Notes: generated from the letters alone by a model not told the origin. A DNA stretch of 64,000 nucleotides from Aureimonas altamirensis (GCF_023702225.1 NZ_JAMQCO010000001.1:124001-188000); one strand, 5' to 3'. Positions 17,769 through 30,822 are shown, counted from the stretch's first letter. Program-made: numbers and translations.

Positions 17769-18320
17769 TCACCCGGTAAAGCCACCATCCGCAATGAATT
17801 TGCGTTCTTCCGCAGTGGTTTCGCGCCCCAGGATGGAATTGCGATGCGGGAAGCGCCCGAACTCTTCGATGATCTCGCGGTGATGGCGCGCGAACTTGCG
17901 GTTCTCGTCGGTGCCGATGCGATCCATCCATGCCACGCAGGCATCGTGATCGGCCTTCGATTCCGAGTGCATCAGCGGCAGCACCAGGAACTGGTTCACG
18001 TCATCGGGCAGATGTTCGGCATCGCCGGCATCCAGGGACGCCCGGGCGATCTCCGCCGCCTTCGCATCGGTTGCGTACATGCGCGGGCTGCCGCGGAACA
18101 TGTTGCGCGGGAACTGGTCCAGCAACAGGATCAAAGCCAGAGCGCCGTTCGGCTCCTCCGCCCAGGAATCCAGGTCGCCGAGTGCGGCACGTTCGTAGAG
18201 ATCGCCGAAGCGCTGCCTGATCGTCTCGTCGAAGGCTTCGTCCTTCTCGAACCATTTTCCCGGCCCGGCCTCGCGCCAGAAATCCACGATGACCTGCGGA
18301 TCGAGGATCGTCTCACTCAT
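17769..18320 (-). CDS. DUF924 family protein
   Basis: This 183-residue soluble protein matches DUF924 throughout: VIVDFWREAGPGKWFEKDEAFDETIRQRF, LILLLDQFPRNMFRGSPRMYATD, LPLMHSES and the C-terminal RFPHRNSILGRETTAEE. The family is all-helical, TPR-like, and has no established function. Length is normal. It is divergent from the tusA-like gene; the gap between them holds a long inverted repeat (18340-18378). Confidence 0.88.
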   Translation of the reverse strand: MSETILDPQVIVDFWREAGPGKWFEKDEAFDETIRQRFGDLYERAALGDLDSWAEEPNGALALILLLDQFPRNMFRGSPRMYATDAKAAEIARASLDAGDAEHLPDDVNQFLVLPLMHSESKADHDACVAWMDRIGTDENRKFARHHREIIEEFGRFPHRNSILGRETTAEERKFIADGGFTG

Positions 18321-18339
18321 TCCAGTTCCGAGCCTTTCG

Positions 18340-18378
18340 CTATCTTGCGGCTTGTATAAGCCTTCCGCTCCAAGATAG
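18340..18378. repeat. Inverted repeat in the DUF924/tusA-like divergent gap
   Basis: CTATCTTG (18340-18347) and CAAGATAG (18371-18378) are perfect 8-bp complements. Inside them GGCTT (18349-18353) and AAGCC (18358-18362) form a second stem around GTAT. The nested structure sits where both divergent promoters should be, so it may be an operator. It could also be a short palindromic repeat. Confidence 0.4.
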
Positions 18379-18418
18379 TGCGCGTATCGGGCAAATTCAC
18401 GGGCGGGGAAACGGACGC

Positions 18419-18640
18419 TTGCAGGAACTCGACGTCATCGGCCTCAAATGTCCGCTACCGGCCCTGCGGACGGAAAAGGCGCTTGCGGCGCTGCCGGCGG
18501 GGCGACACTTGAGCATCCTTGCGGACGATCCGCTGGCCCCGCTGGACATCACCCATCTGTGCAACAAGGCAGGCCACGAGCTCCTGTCGACCACGCCGCT
18601 GGACGGCGGTGGCTGGCGCTTCATCATCCGCCGGGGATAG
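18419..18640 (+). CDS. TusA-family sulfurtransferase (SirA-like)
   Basis: This 73-residue protein has the TusA fold with the active cysteine in [14 protein letters not shown] (Cys11), followed by [21 protein letters not shown]. TusA proteins pass persulfide sulfur to partners in tRNA thiolation, molybdenum cofactor biosynthesis or sulfur oxidation; which one applies here is unknown. The start is TTG at 18419, since no ATG or GTG fits the conserved N-terminus; GGGGAAACGGA precedes it. Its 3' end overlaps the convergent COG0523 GTPase gene by 17 bp. Residues after the CPLP motif are normal, so it looks functional. Confidence 0.83.
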   Translation: MQELDVIGLKCPLPALRTEKALAALPAGRHLSILADDPLAPLDITHLCNKAGHELLSTTPLDGGGWRFIIRRG

Positions 18641-19715
18641 CCAGGGGATTGTCGATCAGCGCGGACCTGTCCGGCGCATCGCTGCGCAGGCCACCGGCAA
18701 AGGCGGCGAACAGATCGCGCAGCCTGGCCTCGTCCAGCCGCTCGCCGATCAGCACGAAGCGGCTGTGCGGCCGGATGGATTGCGGCCATTCGCGCAGGAA
18801 GGCCGGCGGATGCAGGAACCGGCGCACCGCATGCAGCACCAGCGGGCGTGCCGGGTTTTCCCGCGTCAGCAGCATGGCCTTCATGCGCAGCAGCCTGTCG
18901 CCGTGCAGCGACAGGACGAGGTTCACGAATTCCTCCATCTGCCCGATGGGCAACGGCGTATCCGACAGGATCGACACGGTATTCACCAGTCCGTGCCCGT
19001 GCCCGTGCCCTTCATGATGGTGATGATCATGATGGTGCGGATCGCCGCAGCCGCACCCGCCATCGCCAAGCCACGCGGCCAGTTGCGCCTCCCGCGTGCG
19101 GGAATTGACGACGCCGGCCTCCATCAGCGTAGCGGGCACGGCTTCGCCTTTGGCCGCATCCAGAAGCCGCGCACGCGGGTTCAGCCGCGCGATCCACGAG
19201 AGAAGGTCGGCACCCGGCTCCGACAGGTCGGACTTGGTCAATACGATCCGGTCGGCAACGGCGACCTGGCGTTCCGCCTCGGCACGACCCTCGATGCCGG
19301 AAAGGCCGGCATGGACGTCGACCAGCGTCACGACCCCGTCCAGCGCATAGGCCTGCGCCAGCACCGGATGCCCCATCATGGATGTCAGGACCGGCGTCGG
19401 GTCCGCCATTCCCGTGGTTTCGATCAGCACGCGCTCTATGGGCGGCAAGCGGCCGGTCTGCAGCCGGTCCACGATATCGGCGAGCCGGTCCACCAGTTCG
19501 CCACGCACGGAGCAGCAGATGCATCCGTTGGACAATTCGACGATCTCCTCGCTGGCGCTTTCCACCAGCAGATGATCCAGCCCCGCTTCACCGAACTCGT
19601 TCACGATCACGGCGCTGCGCGCCATGTCGGGATGCTTCAGCAGCGCATTGAGAAGCGTCGTCTTTCCCGCGCCGAGAAACCCTGTCAGCACCGTTACGCG
19701 CAGGGGAAGGTTCAT
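18624..19715 (-). CDS. COG0523/CobW-family GTPase, putative metal chaperone
   Basis: This 363-residue G3E-family GTPase has Walker [11 protein letters not shown] (residues 11-20), the metal-binding CxCC motif in NGCICCS (Cys65, Cys67, Cys68), TKSD as the guanine-specificity motif (160-163) and a Cys/His-rich linker at about 219-242. The linker has two CG dipeptides and more than ten histidines, followed by a CobW C-terminal domain. Such proteins deliver Zn, Co or other metals to enzymes. The ATG overlaps the TGA of the D,D-carboxypeptidase gene (ATGA), so both are made from one mRNA. Carboxypeptidases of some families need zinc, but the coupled one is a serine enzyme, so the link may be regulatory. 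Confidence 0.9.
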   Translation of the reverse strand: MNLPLRVTVLTGFLGAGKTTLLNALLKHPDMARSAVIVNEFGEAGLDHLLVESASEEIVELSNGCICCSVRGELVDRLADIVDRLQTGRLPPIERVLIETTGMADPTPVLTSMMGHPVLAQAYALDGVVTLVDVHAGLSGIEGRAEAERQVAVADRIVLTKSDLSEPGADLLSWIARLNPRARLLDAAKGEAVPATLMEAGVVNSRTREAQLAAWLGDGGCGCGDPHHHDHHHHEGHGHGHGLVNTVSILSDTPLPIGQMEEFVNLVLSLHGDRLLRMKAMLLTRENPARPLVLHAVRRFLHPPAFLREWPQSIRPHSRFVLIGERLDEARLRDLFAAFAGGLRSDAPDRSALIDNPLAIPGG

Positions 19716-20893
19716 TGCGCGGCTTCCCGCGTGTCGGCAGGTGTCGACAGGACGCGCGCCGCGCGCCCGGCGTCCGCTGCCGCATCGCCCGTTTCGACGA
19801 GCTGGGGCGGCTCCGGCCGCCATGTGGGCACCGGGATGCCGTAGCCGGCGATGACGGAGACGCCCGGCGCCGCACCGTGGCCGCCGGCTGCACCGCCGAG
19901 CTCGACCGGATAGACGACCGGGTCGCGGTCCAGCGCCGTCAGGAAGGGCGAACCGAAAGGCTGTTCCCGGTCGTTCTCCAGCTTGCGCTCGTTGGCGCGC
20001 GCGGTGCGCGCCTCGGGCGAGCAGACCGTTTCGGAAACGTCGAAGGGCGGTCCGCTCGACGACGGCAGTTGCGCCACGGTGAACTCGGCCTTCGCGGGAT
20101 CCACCTTGAATCCGTCTTCCAGCAGGCGGGCGGACTCCCGCTCGCGGGAAATCGGCCCCTCTGCCCCGAGCACGACGGCCACGATGGTGCGTCCGTCGCG
20201 CGTGGCGCTGGAAACGAGGTTGAAGCCCGATGCGCAGATATAGCCCGTCTTCATCCCGTCCGCCCCGCGCAGACGGCCCAGAAGCCCGTTGCCATTGACC
20301 ATGGTCGCGTCGCCGGCCCGGATGGCCTCGGTGGAAAAGTAATCGGTAAAGGCCGGAAACTCATGACGGATCGCCACCGCAAGGATGGCGAGGTCCTTGG
20401 CGCTGGAATACTGGCCGGGTCCGGGCAGGCCGTTGGGGTTGATGAAGTGCGTGTCCCGCATGCCCAGGCGCGCCGCCTCGGCATTCATGCGGGCGACGAA
20501 GCCCTCGTGAGAGCCTCCGATGGACTCGGCCAGCGCCACGGCGATGTCGTTGGCGGATTTGACGAGCAGCATCCGCAAAGCCTTGTCCAGCCGGATGACG
20601 GAGCCGGCGGGGTACCCCATCTTGCTGGGCGCCTGCGCGGCCGCGAGCCGCGTGACCACGACGGGCGTATCCAGCGAAGCCCGGCCGGCCTGCACCTCGC
20701 GCAGCACCAGATAGGCGGTCATGAGCTTCGTGGTCGAGGCCGGATACCAGCGCTGGCTGGCATTGTCCTGCGACAACACCTTGCCCGTCGCCACATCGAC
20801 GGCGATGGACGGTCCAGCCTCGGCCGGAAGCGCGGACAGCGCCGCCAGCAACGCAATCGCCGCGCAAACTCCTCGTCCGCCTGCCCAAGCCAT
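19712..20893 (-). CDS. Serine D-alanyl-D-alanine carboxypeptidase (DacF/PBP5-like)
   Basis: This 393-residue exported enzyme trims the pentapeptide stem of peptidoglycan. A signal peptide (residues 1-26, AEAG) leads into the penicillin-binding fold with all three motifs: Ser53-Thr-Thr-Lys56, Ser113-Ala-Asn115 and Lys215-Thr-Gly217. The C-terminal extension (about 290-393) is Pro/Ala-rich and shows no clear amphipathic anchor. It is followed, with ATGA overlap, by the COG0523 GTPase gene. The promoter should lie in the 148-bp divergent gap shared with the M20 gene; I see no clear Zur box there. Confidence 0.9.
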   Translation of the reverse strand: MAWAGGRGVCAAIALLAALSALPAEAGPSIAVDVATGKVLSQDNASQRWYPASTTKLMTAYLVLREVQAGRASLDTPVVVTRLAAAQAPSKMGYPAGSVIRLDKALRMLLVKSANDIAVALAESIGGSHEGFVARMNAEAARLGMRDTHFINPNGLPGPGQYSSAKDLAILAVAIRHEFPAFTDYFSTEAIRAGDATMVNGNGLLGRLRGADGMKTGYICASGFNLVSSATRDGRTIVAVVLGAEGPISRERESARLLEDGFKVDPAKAEFTVAQLPSSSGPPFDVSETVCSPEARTARANERKLENDREQPFGSPFLTALDRDPVVYPVELGGAAGGHGAAPGVSVIAGYGIPVPTWRPEPPQLVETGDAAADAGRAARVLSTPADTREAAQ

Positions 20894-21041
20894 TCGATCG
20901 ACCCTTTCATCCAGCTTGCGTCATCGGCCCGTCCTGCGCGAACCTTGAGCCAAGCTTAACCCTTGCGCCCGTCACGTGGCATGGGTGAGGCGAAGATTGT
21001 AGCCTTTGCCTTCGCAATAACGAAATCGGACCACGAACTCC

Positions 21042-22223
21042 ATGCCGATTCACGACCGCATCGCCGACGAGATAACGGAGATCGCCGCCTGGCGCCGGCA
21101 TCTCCATACCATTCCCGAACTGCTGTACGACACGGTCGATACGGCAGCCTATGTTGCCGGCAAACTCGTCGAGTTCGGCTGCGACGTCGTGGAGACGGGG
21201 ATCGGGCGCACGGGCGTCGTCGGCATCGTGCACGGACGCTCCGGCCCTGGCGGCCCGATGATCGGCCTGCGCAGCGACATGGACGCGCTGCCCATAGAGG
21301 AGGCGAGCGGCGTTGCCTATGCGTCCACGCGCCCCGGTCGGATGCACGCCTGCGGACACGATGGACACATGGCCATGCTGCTCGGCGCGGCACGGGCCCT
21401 TGCCCGGACGCGCGATTTCGAGGGCAGCGTGGCGCTGATCTTCCAGCCGGCCGAAGAAGGCGGCGCCGGTGCGAAGGCCATGATCGAGGATGGGTTGTTC
21501 GTGCGGTTCCCCATCCGCCGCGTCTACGGCATGCACAATCTGCCGGGACTTGCCGTCGGGCGCTTCGCCATGCGGGACGGGCCCATCATGGCCGCCACGG
21601 ACGAATTCGCCTTCGCCATCGTCGGCCGGGGTGGCCATGCCGCAATCCCGCAGAAGACGGACGACCCCATCCTGGCCGGCACGGCGCTGGTGGGCGCCCT
21701 CCAGCAGATCGTCTCGCGCAACGCCGATCCGCTGGACAGCCTCGTCGTCTCCGTGACGGAGTTCCATTCCGGTTTCGCGCACAACGTCATTCCCGACACG
21801 GCCCGCGTATCCGGCACCGTGCGCAGCCTGTCGGCACAGACCCGCGACCATGTCGAGGCGCGGATGGGCGCGATCGCCGAAGGCATCGCCACCATTCATG
21901 GCGTATCCGTGAGGCTGGACTATCGTCGCAACTACCCTGTGACGCGCAATCATACGGCCGAACTGGCTCTGGCCGCAGAGGCGGCCGCTTTGGTGGCGGG
22001 GCACGACGCCGTCGATCGATCCTGCCCGCCGCTGATGGCCGCGGAAGATTTCTCCTACATGCTCGAGCAGCGGCCCGGCGCGTTCATCTTCATCGGCAAC
22101 GGGCCGAGTGCGGGCCTGCATAATTCGGCCTACGACTTCGCCGACGATGCCATCGGCTACGGCGCATCCTACTGGATCGCGCTCGTGGAGCGGAGCTTGT
22201 CCGGGTCCGATGAAGGATCATGA
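21042..22223 (+). CDS. M20-family amidohydrolase (hippurate hydrolase-like)
   Basis: This 393-residue zinc- or manganese-dependent amidase is of the M20D group (HipO, IAA-amino acid hydrolase). Metal and catalytic sites are seen in RSDMDALP (Asp81), MHACGHDGHM (Cys104, His106), FQPAEEGGAGA, MHNLPG and the C-terminal histidine in SAGLHNSAYD. The dimerisation domain, starting at FAFAIVGRGGHAAIPQKTDDP, is complete. Substrates are N-acyl amino acids or hippurate-like amides; the specific one is unknown. It stands alone, divergent from dacF, with no binding-protein or permease partner. Confidence 0.9.
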   Translation: MPIHDRIADEITEIAAWRRHLHTIPELLYDTVDTAAYVAGKLVEFGCDVVETGIGRTGVVGIVHGRSGPGGPMIGLRSDMDALPIEEASGVAYASTRPGRMHACGHDGHMAMLLGAARALARTRDFEGSVALIFQPAEEGGAGAKAMIEDGLFVRFPIRRVYGMHNLPGLAVGRFAMRDGPIMAATDEFAFAIVGRGGHAAIPQKTDDPILAGTALVGALQQIVSRNADPLDSLVVSVTEFHSGFAHNVIPDTARVSGTVRSLSAQTRDHVEARMGAIAEGIATIHGVSVRLDYRRNYPVTRNHTAELALAAEAAALVAGHDAVDRSCPPLMAAEDFSYMLEQRPGAFIFIGNGPSAGLHNSAYDFADDAIGYGASYWIALVERSLSGSDEGS

Positions 22224-22301
22224 GAAATCCGTGAATGTGTCATGGACATCTCATTTTCCGCGCTTAAGTTCCGCTCGCATCAGGTGGGGAAAGCAGTCGA
22301 A

Positions 22302-22583
22302 ATGTCAGCCATACACAATCGCGCGGTGGATCCGGAGTTGCGGAACCTCATCGTCGAAGCCCTCGATGCGGGCCTGTTGAAGCCTCGCTCCGAAGATGCG
22401 CGCGTCGCCTCAATCGTCGCCGAGAAGGGCCAGGGCCATCTGTCGGCCGAAGAACGCGGCATATGGGAAGCCCGCGTCCTGCCGGTCCTGTCCAAGCCGA
22501 TTTCGCAGCAGCTTGCCATCGGCGCGATCCAGCGCCGGGGCGGCCGGCTGGGACGCCGCGAAGCCTTCGCGGTCGATCGGTAA
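22302..22583 (+). CDS. Hypothetical protein, 93 residues
   Basis: I do not recognise this protein. It is soluble, with no signal peptide or membrane segment, and mixed charge: AVDPELRNLIVEALDAGLLK, then ARVASIVAEKGQGHLSAEERGIWEARVLPVLSK, and a basic C-terminus. ATG at 22302 is the probable start; an in-frame ATG at 22242 has no good ribosome site. It follows the M20 gene by 78 bp and converges on the parE remnant with 8 bp between. It may be a genuine small gene or the remains of a mobile-module gene near the degraded parDE. Confidence 0.45.
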   Translation: MSAIHNRAVDPELRNLIVEALDAGLLKPRSEDARVASIVAEKGQGHLSAEERGIWEARVLPVLSKPISQQLAIGAIQRRGGRLGRREAFAVDR

Positions 22584-22591
22584 GTGGCGGA

Positions 22592-22773
22592 TCAGTCAGG
22601 TTCGATGTCGCGAAAGTCTCGGCTGCCGTGGACAACACGAAGGATCTCGACCGTATCCCCAAGACATCTGTAAAGAGCAAACGGTCCGCCGCGGCGGAAT
22701 CGTTGATTCCGATATACGACCACAGATCGATAAGGTCCTGATCGGCGCGATTACTGAGAACAAGGCGCCGCAC
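22592..22773 (-). pseudogene. parE toxin remnant: internal deletion and frameshift
   Basis: The first 33 codons read as a ParE N-terminus (MRRLVLSNRADQDLIDLWSY, then INDSAAADRLL). Homology then breaks off and resumes in another frame with a typical ParE C-terminus, FALYRCLGDTVEILRVVHG and SRDFRDIEPD, ending at a TGA at 22592-22594. About 60 codons remain of the usual 95-100, so roughly 40 central codons are gone and the frame is shifted near 22676-22684. The intact antitoxin gene ends three bases before it. The toxin should be inactive. Confidence 0.82.
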
Positions 22774-22776
22774 CCA

Positions 22777-23049
22777 TTACTTCCCATCGGCCGGGAACAA
22801 GCGACGACGCGCTTCCGCCTTGATGTCGGCAATGGTTCGAACGCTCTGTCCACTGTCGATGCCGGCCTGCGTCAGCGATCGGATTTCATCGACCGAGTAT
22901 CCAAGAAGATCCCGGCGCTCCTGCCATTCCCGCACCGCTTCGCGGATCCCCTCGCTGGTGGACGCATAGGCCCCACGTCCCACTTCGTGGCGCACGAAAA
23001 GTGCCATCTCCGACGTGAGCGCGATGGTCAGCTTCTCGACATTCGGCAT
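22777..23049 (-). CDS. parD: ParD-family antitoxin, now orphaned
   Basis: This 90-residue protein has an N-terminal ribbon-helix-helix (KLTIALTSEMALFVRHEVGRGAYASTSEGIREAVREW) and a C-terminal toxin-binding tail (LTQAGIDSGQSVRTIADIKAEARRRL), the classic ParD layout. It should bind its own promoter, and a 31-bp inverted repeat sits 32 bp upstream of the start. It is followed after 3 bp by the broken parE gene, so the antitoxin has outlived its toxin. Such orphans can persist as autorepressors or cross-neutralise other toxins. Confidence 0.88.
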   Translation of the reverse strand: MPNVEKLTIALTSEMALFVRHEVGRGAYASTSEGIREAVREWQERRDLLGYSVDEIRSLTQAGIDSGQSVRTIADIKAEARRRLFPADGK

Positions 23050-23080
23050 GATCGAAACCTTCGTTGAAATACGGATATCG

Positions 23081-23111
23081 GCTCATGGCATGCGTCTCGC
23101 ATACCATGAGC
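23081..23111. promoter_or_regulatory. 31-bp inverted repeat upstream of parD
   Basis: Arms GCTCATGGCATGCG (23081-23094) and CGCATACCATGAGC (23098-23111) are complementary at 13 of 14 positions around a TCT spacer. It lies between the end of glgB and the start of parD. The most likely role is ParD operator; in RNA it would also form a strong hairpin after glgB and could terminate that transcript. Confidence 0.5.
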
Positions 23112-23120
23112 AAGCGTATC

Positions 23121-25340
23121 CTATTGTTCCGGCACGAAGACCATCGTCGCCAAAGGCGGAATCGACAGGCCGAGCGAGAAGGGGCGGCCGTTGACGCCGA
23201 AGTCGTCGGCCTGCTTGCCCCCCATATTGCCGACATTCGATCCGCCGTAGATGTCGGCGTCCGTGTTCATCGCCTCGCGCCAGAAGCCGCCGCGCGGCAC
23301 CCCGACACGATAGCCATGATGCGGGTTCGGCGTGAAGTTGCACACCACCAGCACCGGCCCGCCATGCTTGTCCTTGCGCAGGAAGGTGATGATGCTCTGC
23401 TCCTCGTCGGACGTGTCCACCCATTCGAAGCCGGCCGGGTCGCAATCCATTTCGTAGAGCGCGGGTACGCCGCGATACAGCGTGTTCAGATCCCGGATGA
23501 GGCGCTGGACGCCGGCATGTTCGGGATACTGCAACAGGTGCCAGTCCAGAGACTGGTCGTGGTTCCACTCGGCCGACTGGCCGAACTCGCCGCCCATGAA
23601 CAGGAGCTTCTTGCCGGGATGCGTCCACATGAAGCCGAAATAGGCGCGAAGGTTCGCGAATTTCTGCCACTGGTCGCCCGGCATCTTGCCGAGGAGCGAA
23701 CCCTTGCCGTAGACGACCTCGTCGTGGCTGAGCGGCAGGATGAAGTTTTCGGAATAGGCGTAGACCATGCCGAACGTCATCTGGTGCTGATGATAGCGCC
23801 GGTGGATCGGCTCCTTCTCCATGTAGTCCAGCGTATCGTGCATCCAGCCCATGTTCCATTTGAAGTGGAAGCCGAGTCCGCCTTCATAGGTGGGCCGCGA
23901 TACGTTGGGGAAGGACGTGGATTCCTCGGCATGGGTGGCCGTGGCTGGGAAATAGTCGCCGACGCGCTCGTTCGTTTCCTTCAGGAACGCCATCGCCTCC
24001 AGGTTTTCCCGCCCCCCGTGGATGTTGGGCTCCCACTCGCCATGGTTGCGCGAGTAGTCCAGATAGAGCATCGAGGCGACGGCATCGACGCGCAGGCCAT
24101 CCACATGGAAGCGGTCGAGCCAGTAGAGCCCGTTGGCGACCAGAAAGTTCTTCACTTCCGTGCGCCCGTAATCGTAGATCAGCGTATTCCAGTCCTTGTG
24201 GAAGCCGCGGCGCGGATCGGCATGCTCATAAAGGGGCGTGCCGTCGAACCGGCCCAGCCCATGGACGTCGGTCGGGAAGTGGCCCGGCACCCAGTCCAGA
24301 AGCACGCCGATATCGGCCTCGTGCAAGGCATCCACCAGCCGGGCAAAGCCGGCGGGGTCGCCATAGCGCGCGGTCGGCGCATAGAGGCCGATGGGCTGGT
24401 AGCCCCACGAGCCGTAGAACGGATGCTCCGATACCGGCAGAAACTCCACATGCGTGAAGCCCATCTCCTGCACGTAGGGCACCAGCTCGCGCGCCAGCGC
24501 GTCGTAGTCGAGAAAGCTGTTGTCCGCGCCCCGGCGCCACGAGCCAAGATGCACCTCATAGATGGTGACGGGCCTGTCACGGCCCTGCCAGCCGTGGTCC
24601 TTGGCCCTGAAATCGTCGTCGGCCCATTCATGCTCGACGAGGCCGGCCACGACGGAAGCGGTCGAAGGCGCGGATTCCTGCAGGAAGCCGACCGGGTCGG
24701 CCTTCAGGGGCAGAACTTCGCCATGGGGGCCGACGATCTCGAACTTGTAGACTTCGCCCGGCGCGACGCCGGGGATGAACATCTCGAAGATACCAGTCTC
24801 GTGCCGGTGGCGCATGACGTGCCGGCGCCCATCCCAGGCGTTGAAGTTGCCGACCACCGAGACGCGGCGCGCGTTCGGCGCCCAGACCGCAAAACGCGTC
24901 CCGGCGACGCCGTCCATATGCGTCGGGTGCGCGCCGAGCTTCTCATACAGCCTGTAGTGCCGTCCCTCTGCCAGAAGATAGGCATCCAGGTCGGTGAGGA
25001 TGAGCCCGAAGCGGTACGGATCCTCCTCTTCCCATTCGACCGAACCGTGCCGGAAACGGAACCGATAGGCCTCCACCGTGCCGGGAACCGTCCCTGTGAA
25101 CAGGCCGGAAGCGCCCTGGGGCTCCAGCTCCGAGACGACCGAACCGTCATGGGCGACGACGCTCGCCGCCTCCGCACCGGGGCGGAAGCAACGCATGACG
25201 CGCATCGCGCCGCCACCATGTGCCCCGAGGATCGAGAAGAGGTCGCCGTGGGAGCCGTTCTCCACGGCGGTCACGGCGCCCTCGTCCAGCCGATGCTCCG
25301 GTGACGGAGCCGCGGCTGCCTTCAATTGAGCCTTTGCCAT
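23121..25340 (-). CDS. glgB: 1,4-alpha-glucan branching enzyme
   Basis: This 739-residue GH13 enzyme introduces alpha-1,6 branches into alpha-glucan in the cytoplasm. N-terminal carbohydrate-binding (CBM48) modules occupy about residues 20-210. The catalytic barrel follows with [23 protein letters not shown], the nucleophile motif [25 protein letters not shown] and [13 protein letters not shown]; the C-terminal beta domain is complete. It starts directly after the treS-mak stop with no intervening base, so translation is coupled. With glgE and treS-mak it completes the GlgE route from trehalose to branched glucan. Confidence 0.96.
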   Translation of the reverse strand: MAKAQLKAAAAPSPEHRLDEGAVTAVENGSHGDLFSILGAHGGGAMRVMRCFRPGAEAASVVAHDGSVVSELEPQGASGLFTGTVPGTVEAYRFRFRHGSVEWEEEDPYRFGLILTDLDAYLLAEGRHYRLYEKLGAHPTHMDGVAGTRFAVWAPNARRVSVVGNFNAWDGRRHVMRHRHETGIFEMFIPGVAPGEVYKFEIVGPHGEVLPLKADPVGFLQESAPSTASVVAGLVEHEWADDDFRAKDHGWQGRDRPVTIYEVHLGSWRRGADNSFLDYDALARELVPYVQEMGFTHVEFLPVSEHPFYGSWGYQPIGLYAPTARYGDPAGFARLVDALHEADIGVLLDWVPGHFPTDVHGLGRFDGTPLYEHADPRRGFHKDWNTLIYDYGRTEVKNFLVANGLYWLDRFHVDGLRVDAVASMLYLDYSRNHGEWEPNIHGGRENLEAMAFLKETNERVGDYFPATATHAEESTSFPNVSRPTYEGGLGFHFKWNMGWMHDTLDYMEKEPIHRRYHQHQMTFGMVYAYSENFILPLSHDEVVYGKGSLLGKMPGDQWQKFANLRAYFGFMWTHPGKKLLFMGGEFGQSAEWNHDQSLDWHLLQYPEHAGVQRLIRDLNTLYRGVPALYEMDCDPAGFEWVDTSDEEQSIITFLRKDKHGGPVLVVCNFTPNPHHGYRVGVPRGGFWREAMNTDADIYGGSNVGNMGGKQADDFGVNGRPFSLGLSIPPLATMVFVPEQ

Positions 25341-28664
<3,324 letters not shown>

Positions 28665-28724
28665 CTTGGCTCCCCAAATGGTCGTCACAGGAAAAGCCCC
28701 ATGCAGCGGGGCGGTTCCTCGGCC

Positions 28725-30758
28725 TCAGGCTGAAATGCGCAACACGGCATAAGGGCGCTGGGATGGCGCGATCCACCAATGCTGCACCTTGCCCTGCCAG
28801 ACGAACTGCCGCCCGTCCGTCAGATCCTCCACTTTCAGAGAGCCGGTGTCCGGCAGGCCGAACTCCCAAAGCGGCACCTCGAAATGGCCGCCCTGCGGGT
28901 TGTGAGGGTCCAGGCTGACGATGAACAGCAGGAAGGACGACCTGTCCTCCGTCCGCTTGCCGTAATAAAGGACGTTCTCGTTCCAGAAATTGTAGAAGGC
29001 GAGGTTGCGGAAGGCCTTCATTGCCGGCTCCTCCGCACGCAGCCGGTTGAAAAAGGCGATGTCGTCGCGGATGTTGCCGGGCGCATGCCAGTCGAAGGCG
29101 CGGATCTCGTACTTTTCCGAGTTCAGATATTCTTCCTTGCCCGGTACCGGCTCGTACTCGCAAAGCTCGAAGCCTGAATAGACGCCGTAATTGCCGGCCA
29201 GCGACGCGGCCAGCGCGAGCCGGATGCGAAAGCCGGGGCGTCCGCTGGTCTGCAGATAGACCGGGTTGATGTCCGGCGTGTTGACGAAGAAGTTCGGCCG
29301 CATGTATTCGACGCATTCCTCCTGCGTCAGCTCGGTCAGATACTCTTCCAGCTCCCACTTCTCGTTCCGCCATGTGAAGTACGAGTAGGACTGATTGTAT
29401 CCGACCTTGGCCAGCCGCTTCATCAGCTTGGGCCGGGTAAACGCCTCCGCCAGGAAGATGACGCCGGGGTCGGCCGCGCGCACCTCCGCGATCATCCATT
29501 CCCAGAAGGGAAACGGCTTCGTATGCGGATTGTCCACACGGAAGATGCGCACCCCCTTGTCCAGCCAGAACAGCACCGTGTTGCGCAACTCGTACCACAG
29601 CGACGGGATAGCCCCCTCGCGGTAGAAGTCCACATTGACGATGTCCTGGTATTTCTTGGGCGGGTTCTCGGCGTATTTGATCGTGCCGTCGGGGCGCCAG
29701 TCGAACCAGTCCGGGTGCTGCCTGATCCAGGGATGGTCGGGCGAGCACTGGATGGCGAAGTCCAGCGCGATCTCCAGCCCATGGGCCTTTGCTTCCTCGA
29801 CCAGGCGCGCGAAATCGTCGAAGGTGCCGAGCTGCGGGTGGATATCGCGATGGCCGCCTTCGTCCGAACCGATGGCATAAGGCGAGCCCGGCTCGCCCGG
29901 CGCTGCGTTCAAGGCGTTGTTGCGCCCCTTGCGGTTGCTGAGGCCGATCGGGTGGATAGGCGGGAAATAGAGGACGTCGAAGCCCATCTCCCGGATATCC
30001 GGAAGCCGCTTCACGACATCGTCGAAGGTGCCATGCCGGTTTACGTCGCCGCTCTGCGACCGCGGCATCAATTCGTACCATGCGGAAAAACCGGCCCGCT
30101 CGCGATCGACCCAGACGGGTACCTCCACCTCGAAGGTGGAAAGCTCGTCGCGCGGGCCCGTACGGTTCAGGAGGGCGACGGTTTCTTCTTCCTCCAGCAG
30201 CTCGTAGCGCGTGTCGAGATCCGCTTCCGGCACGGCATCGAGACGCGCAACCAGAGCCGCCAGCGCCGTCGCGTCGGCCTTCGTGCCGCGCTTGCCGGCC
30301 ACGGCGCGATCCAGAAGCGCACGCCCCTCCGCAAGTTCGAGGGAGATTACCTGCCCGGCATCGCGCTTCTTGCGCGTATCGCTGGCCCAGGTGCCGAAAG
30401 CATCGCGCCAGCCGATGATGGTGAAGCGCCATGGCCCGGGCCTGTCGAACACGACCTCGCCGGCCCAGCGGTCGTTTTCGACGAAGGCCAGAGGCGTTTC
30501 CCGCCAGGTCGCCTCACCGGCCGGCCGGGTCAGGATGGCGGCGCCGATCTTCTCATGACCATCGCAGAAAACGTCGGCTTCGATCTTCAGGGGTTCGCCC
30601 TCGAGCCGCTTGATGGCGAAACGCCCGCCATCGACGAGCGGCGTCACGCCCTCGATCGCCACGCGGTTGCGGGCCAGCATGCGCAGTCCGTCCGGAGCCG
30701 GCGGCATTTCCGCCCGCTTCGGGCTGCGCGGCTTCTCTTTTGACGATTTGGCATCCAT
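28725..30758 (-). CDS. glgE: Alpha-1,4-glucan:maltose-1-phosphate maltosyltransferase
   Basis: This 677-residue GH13_3 enzyme adds maltosyl units from maltose 1-phosphate to alpha-1,4-glucan. Diagnostic segments are YFPPIHPIGLSNRKGRNN, the nucleophile in GVRIFRVDNPHTKPFPFW, the acid Glu in IFLAEAFTRPKLM and FFVNTPDINPVYLQ. The N-terminal domain (about 25-200) contains RVAIEGVTPLVDGGRFAIKR. ATG at 30758 is chosen: it has AGGGGA upstream and matches family length, whereas extension to 30911 would run into the 3' end of the upstream gene. The treS-mak gene follows after 60 bp. Confidence 0.95.
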   Translation of the reverse strand: MDAKSSKEKPRSPKRAEMPPAPDGLRMLARNRVAIEGVTPLVDGGRFAIKRLEGEPLKIEADVFCDGHEKIGAAILTRPAGEATWRETPLAFVENDRWAGEVVFDRPGPWRFTIIGWRDAFGTWASDTRKKRDAGQVISLELAEGRALLDRAVAGKRGTKADATALAALVARLDAVPEADLDTRYELLEEEETVALLNRTGPRDELSTFEVEVPVWVDRERAGFSAWYELMPRSQSGDVNRHGTFDDVVKRLPDIREMGFDVLYFPPIHPIGLSNRKGRNNALNAAPGEPGSPYAIGSDEGGHRDIHPQLGTFDDFARLVEEAKAHGLEIALDFAIQCSPDHPWIRQHPDWFDWRPDGTIKYAENPPKKYQDIVNVDFYREGAIPSLWYELRNTVLFWLDKGVRIFRVDNPHTKPFPFWEWMIAEVRAADPGVIFLAEAFTRPKLMKRLAKVGYNQSYSYFTWRNEKWELEEYLTELTQEECVEYMRPNFFVNTPDINPVYLQTSGRPGFRIRLALAASLAGNYGVYSGFELCEYEPVPGKEEYLNSEKYEIRAFDWHAPGNIRDDIAFFNRLRAEEPAMKAFRNLAFYNFWNENVLYYGKRTEDRSSFLLFIVSLDPHNPQGGHFEVPLWEFGLPDTGSLKVEDLTDGRQFVWQGKVQHWWIAPSQRPYAVLRISA

Positions 30759-30822
30759 GTCGTCGGTCCCCTGCCCTGTGCGGTGCACTAAAGGGATAGG
30801 AATCGTTGAGGACATGTCCAGT

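Noticed and set aside
20894-21041. Zur box for the D,D-carboxypeptidase-COG0523 pair.
   Set aside because: The gap has no AT-rich palindrome of the expected type, only short GCGAAG/CTTCGC arms.
22242-22301. Longer start (ATG 22242) for the 93-residue hypothetical protein.
   Set aside because: It has no ribosome site, and the added residues look like untranslated leader sequence.
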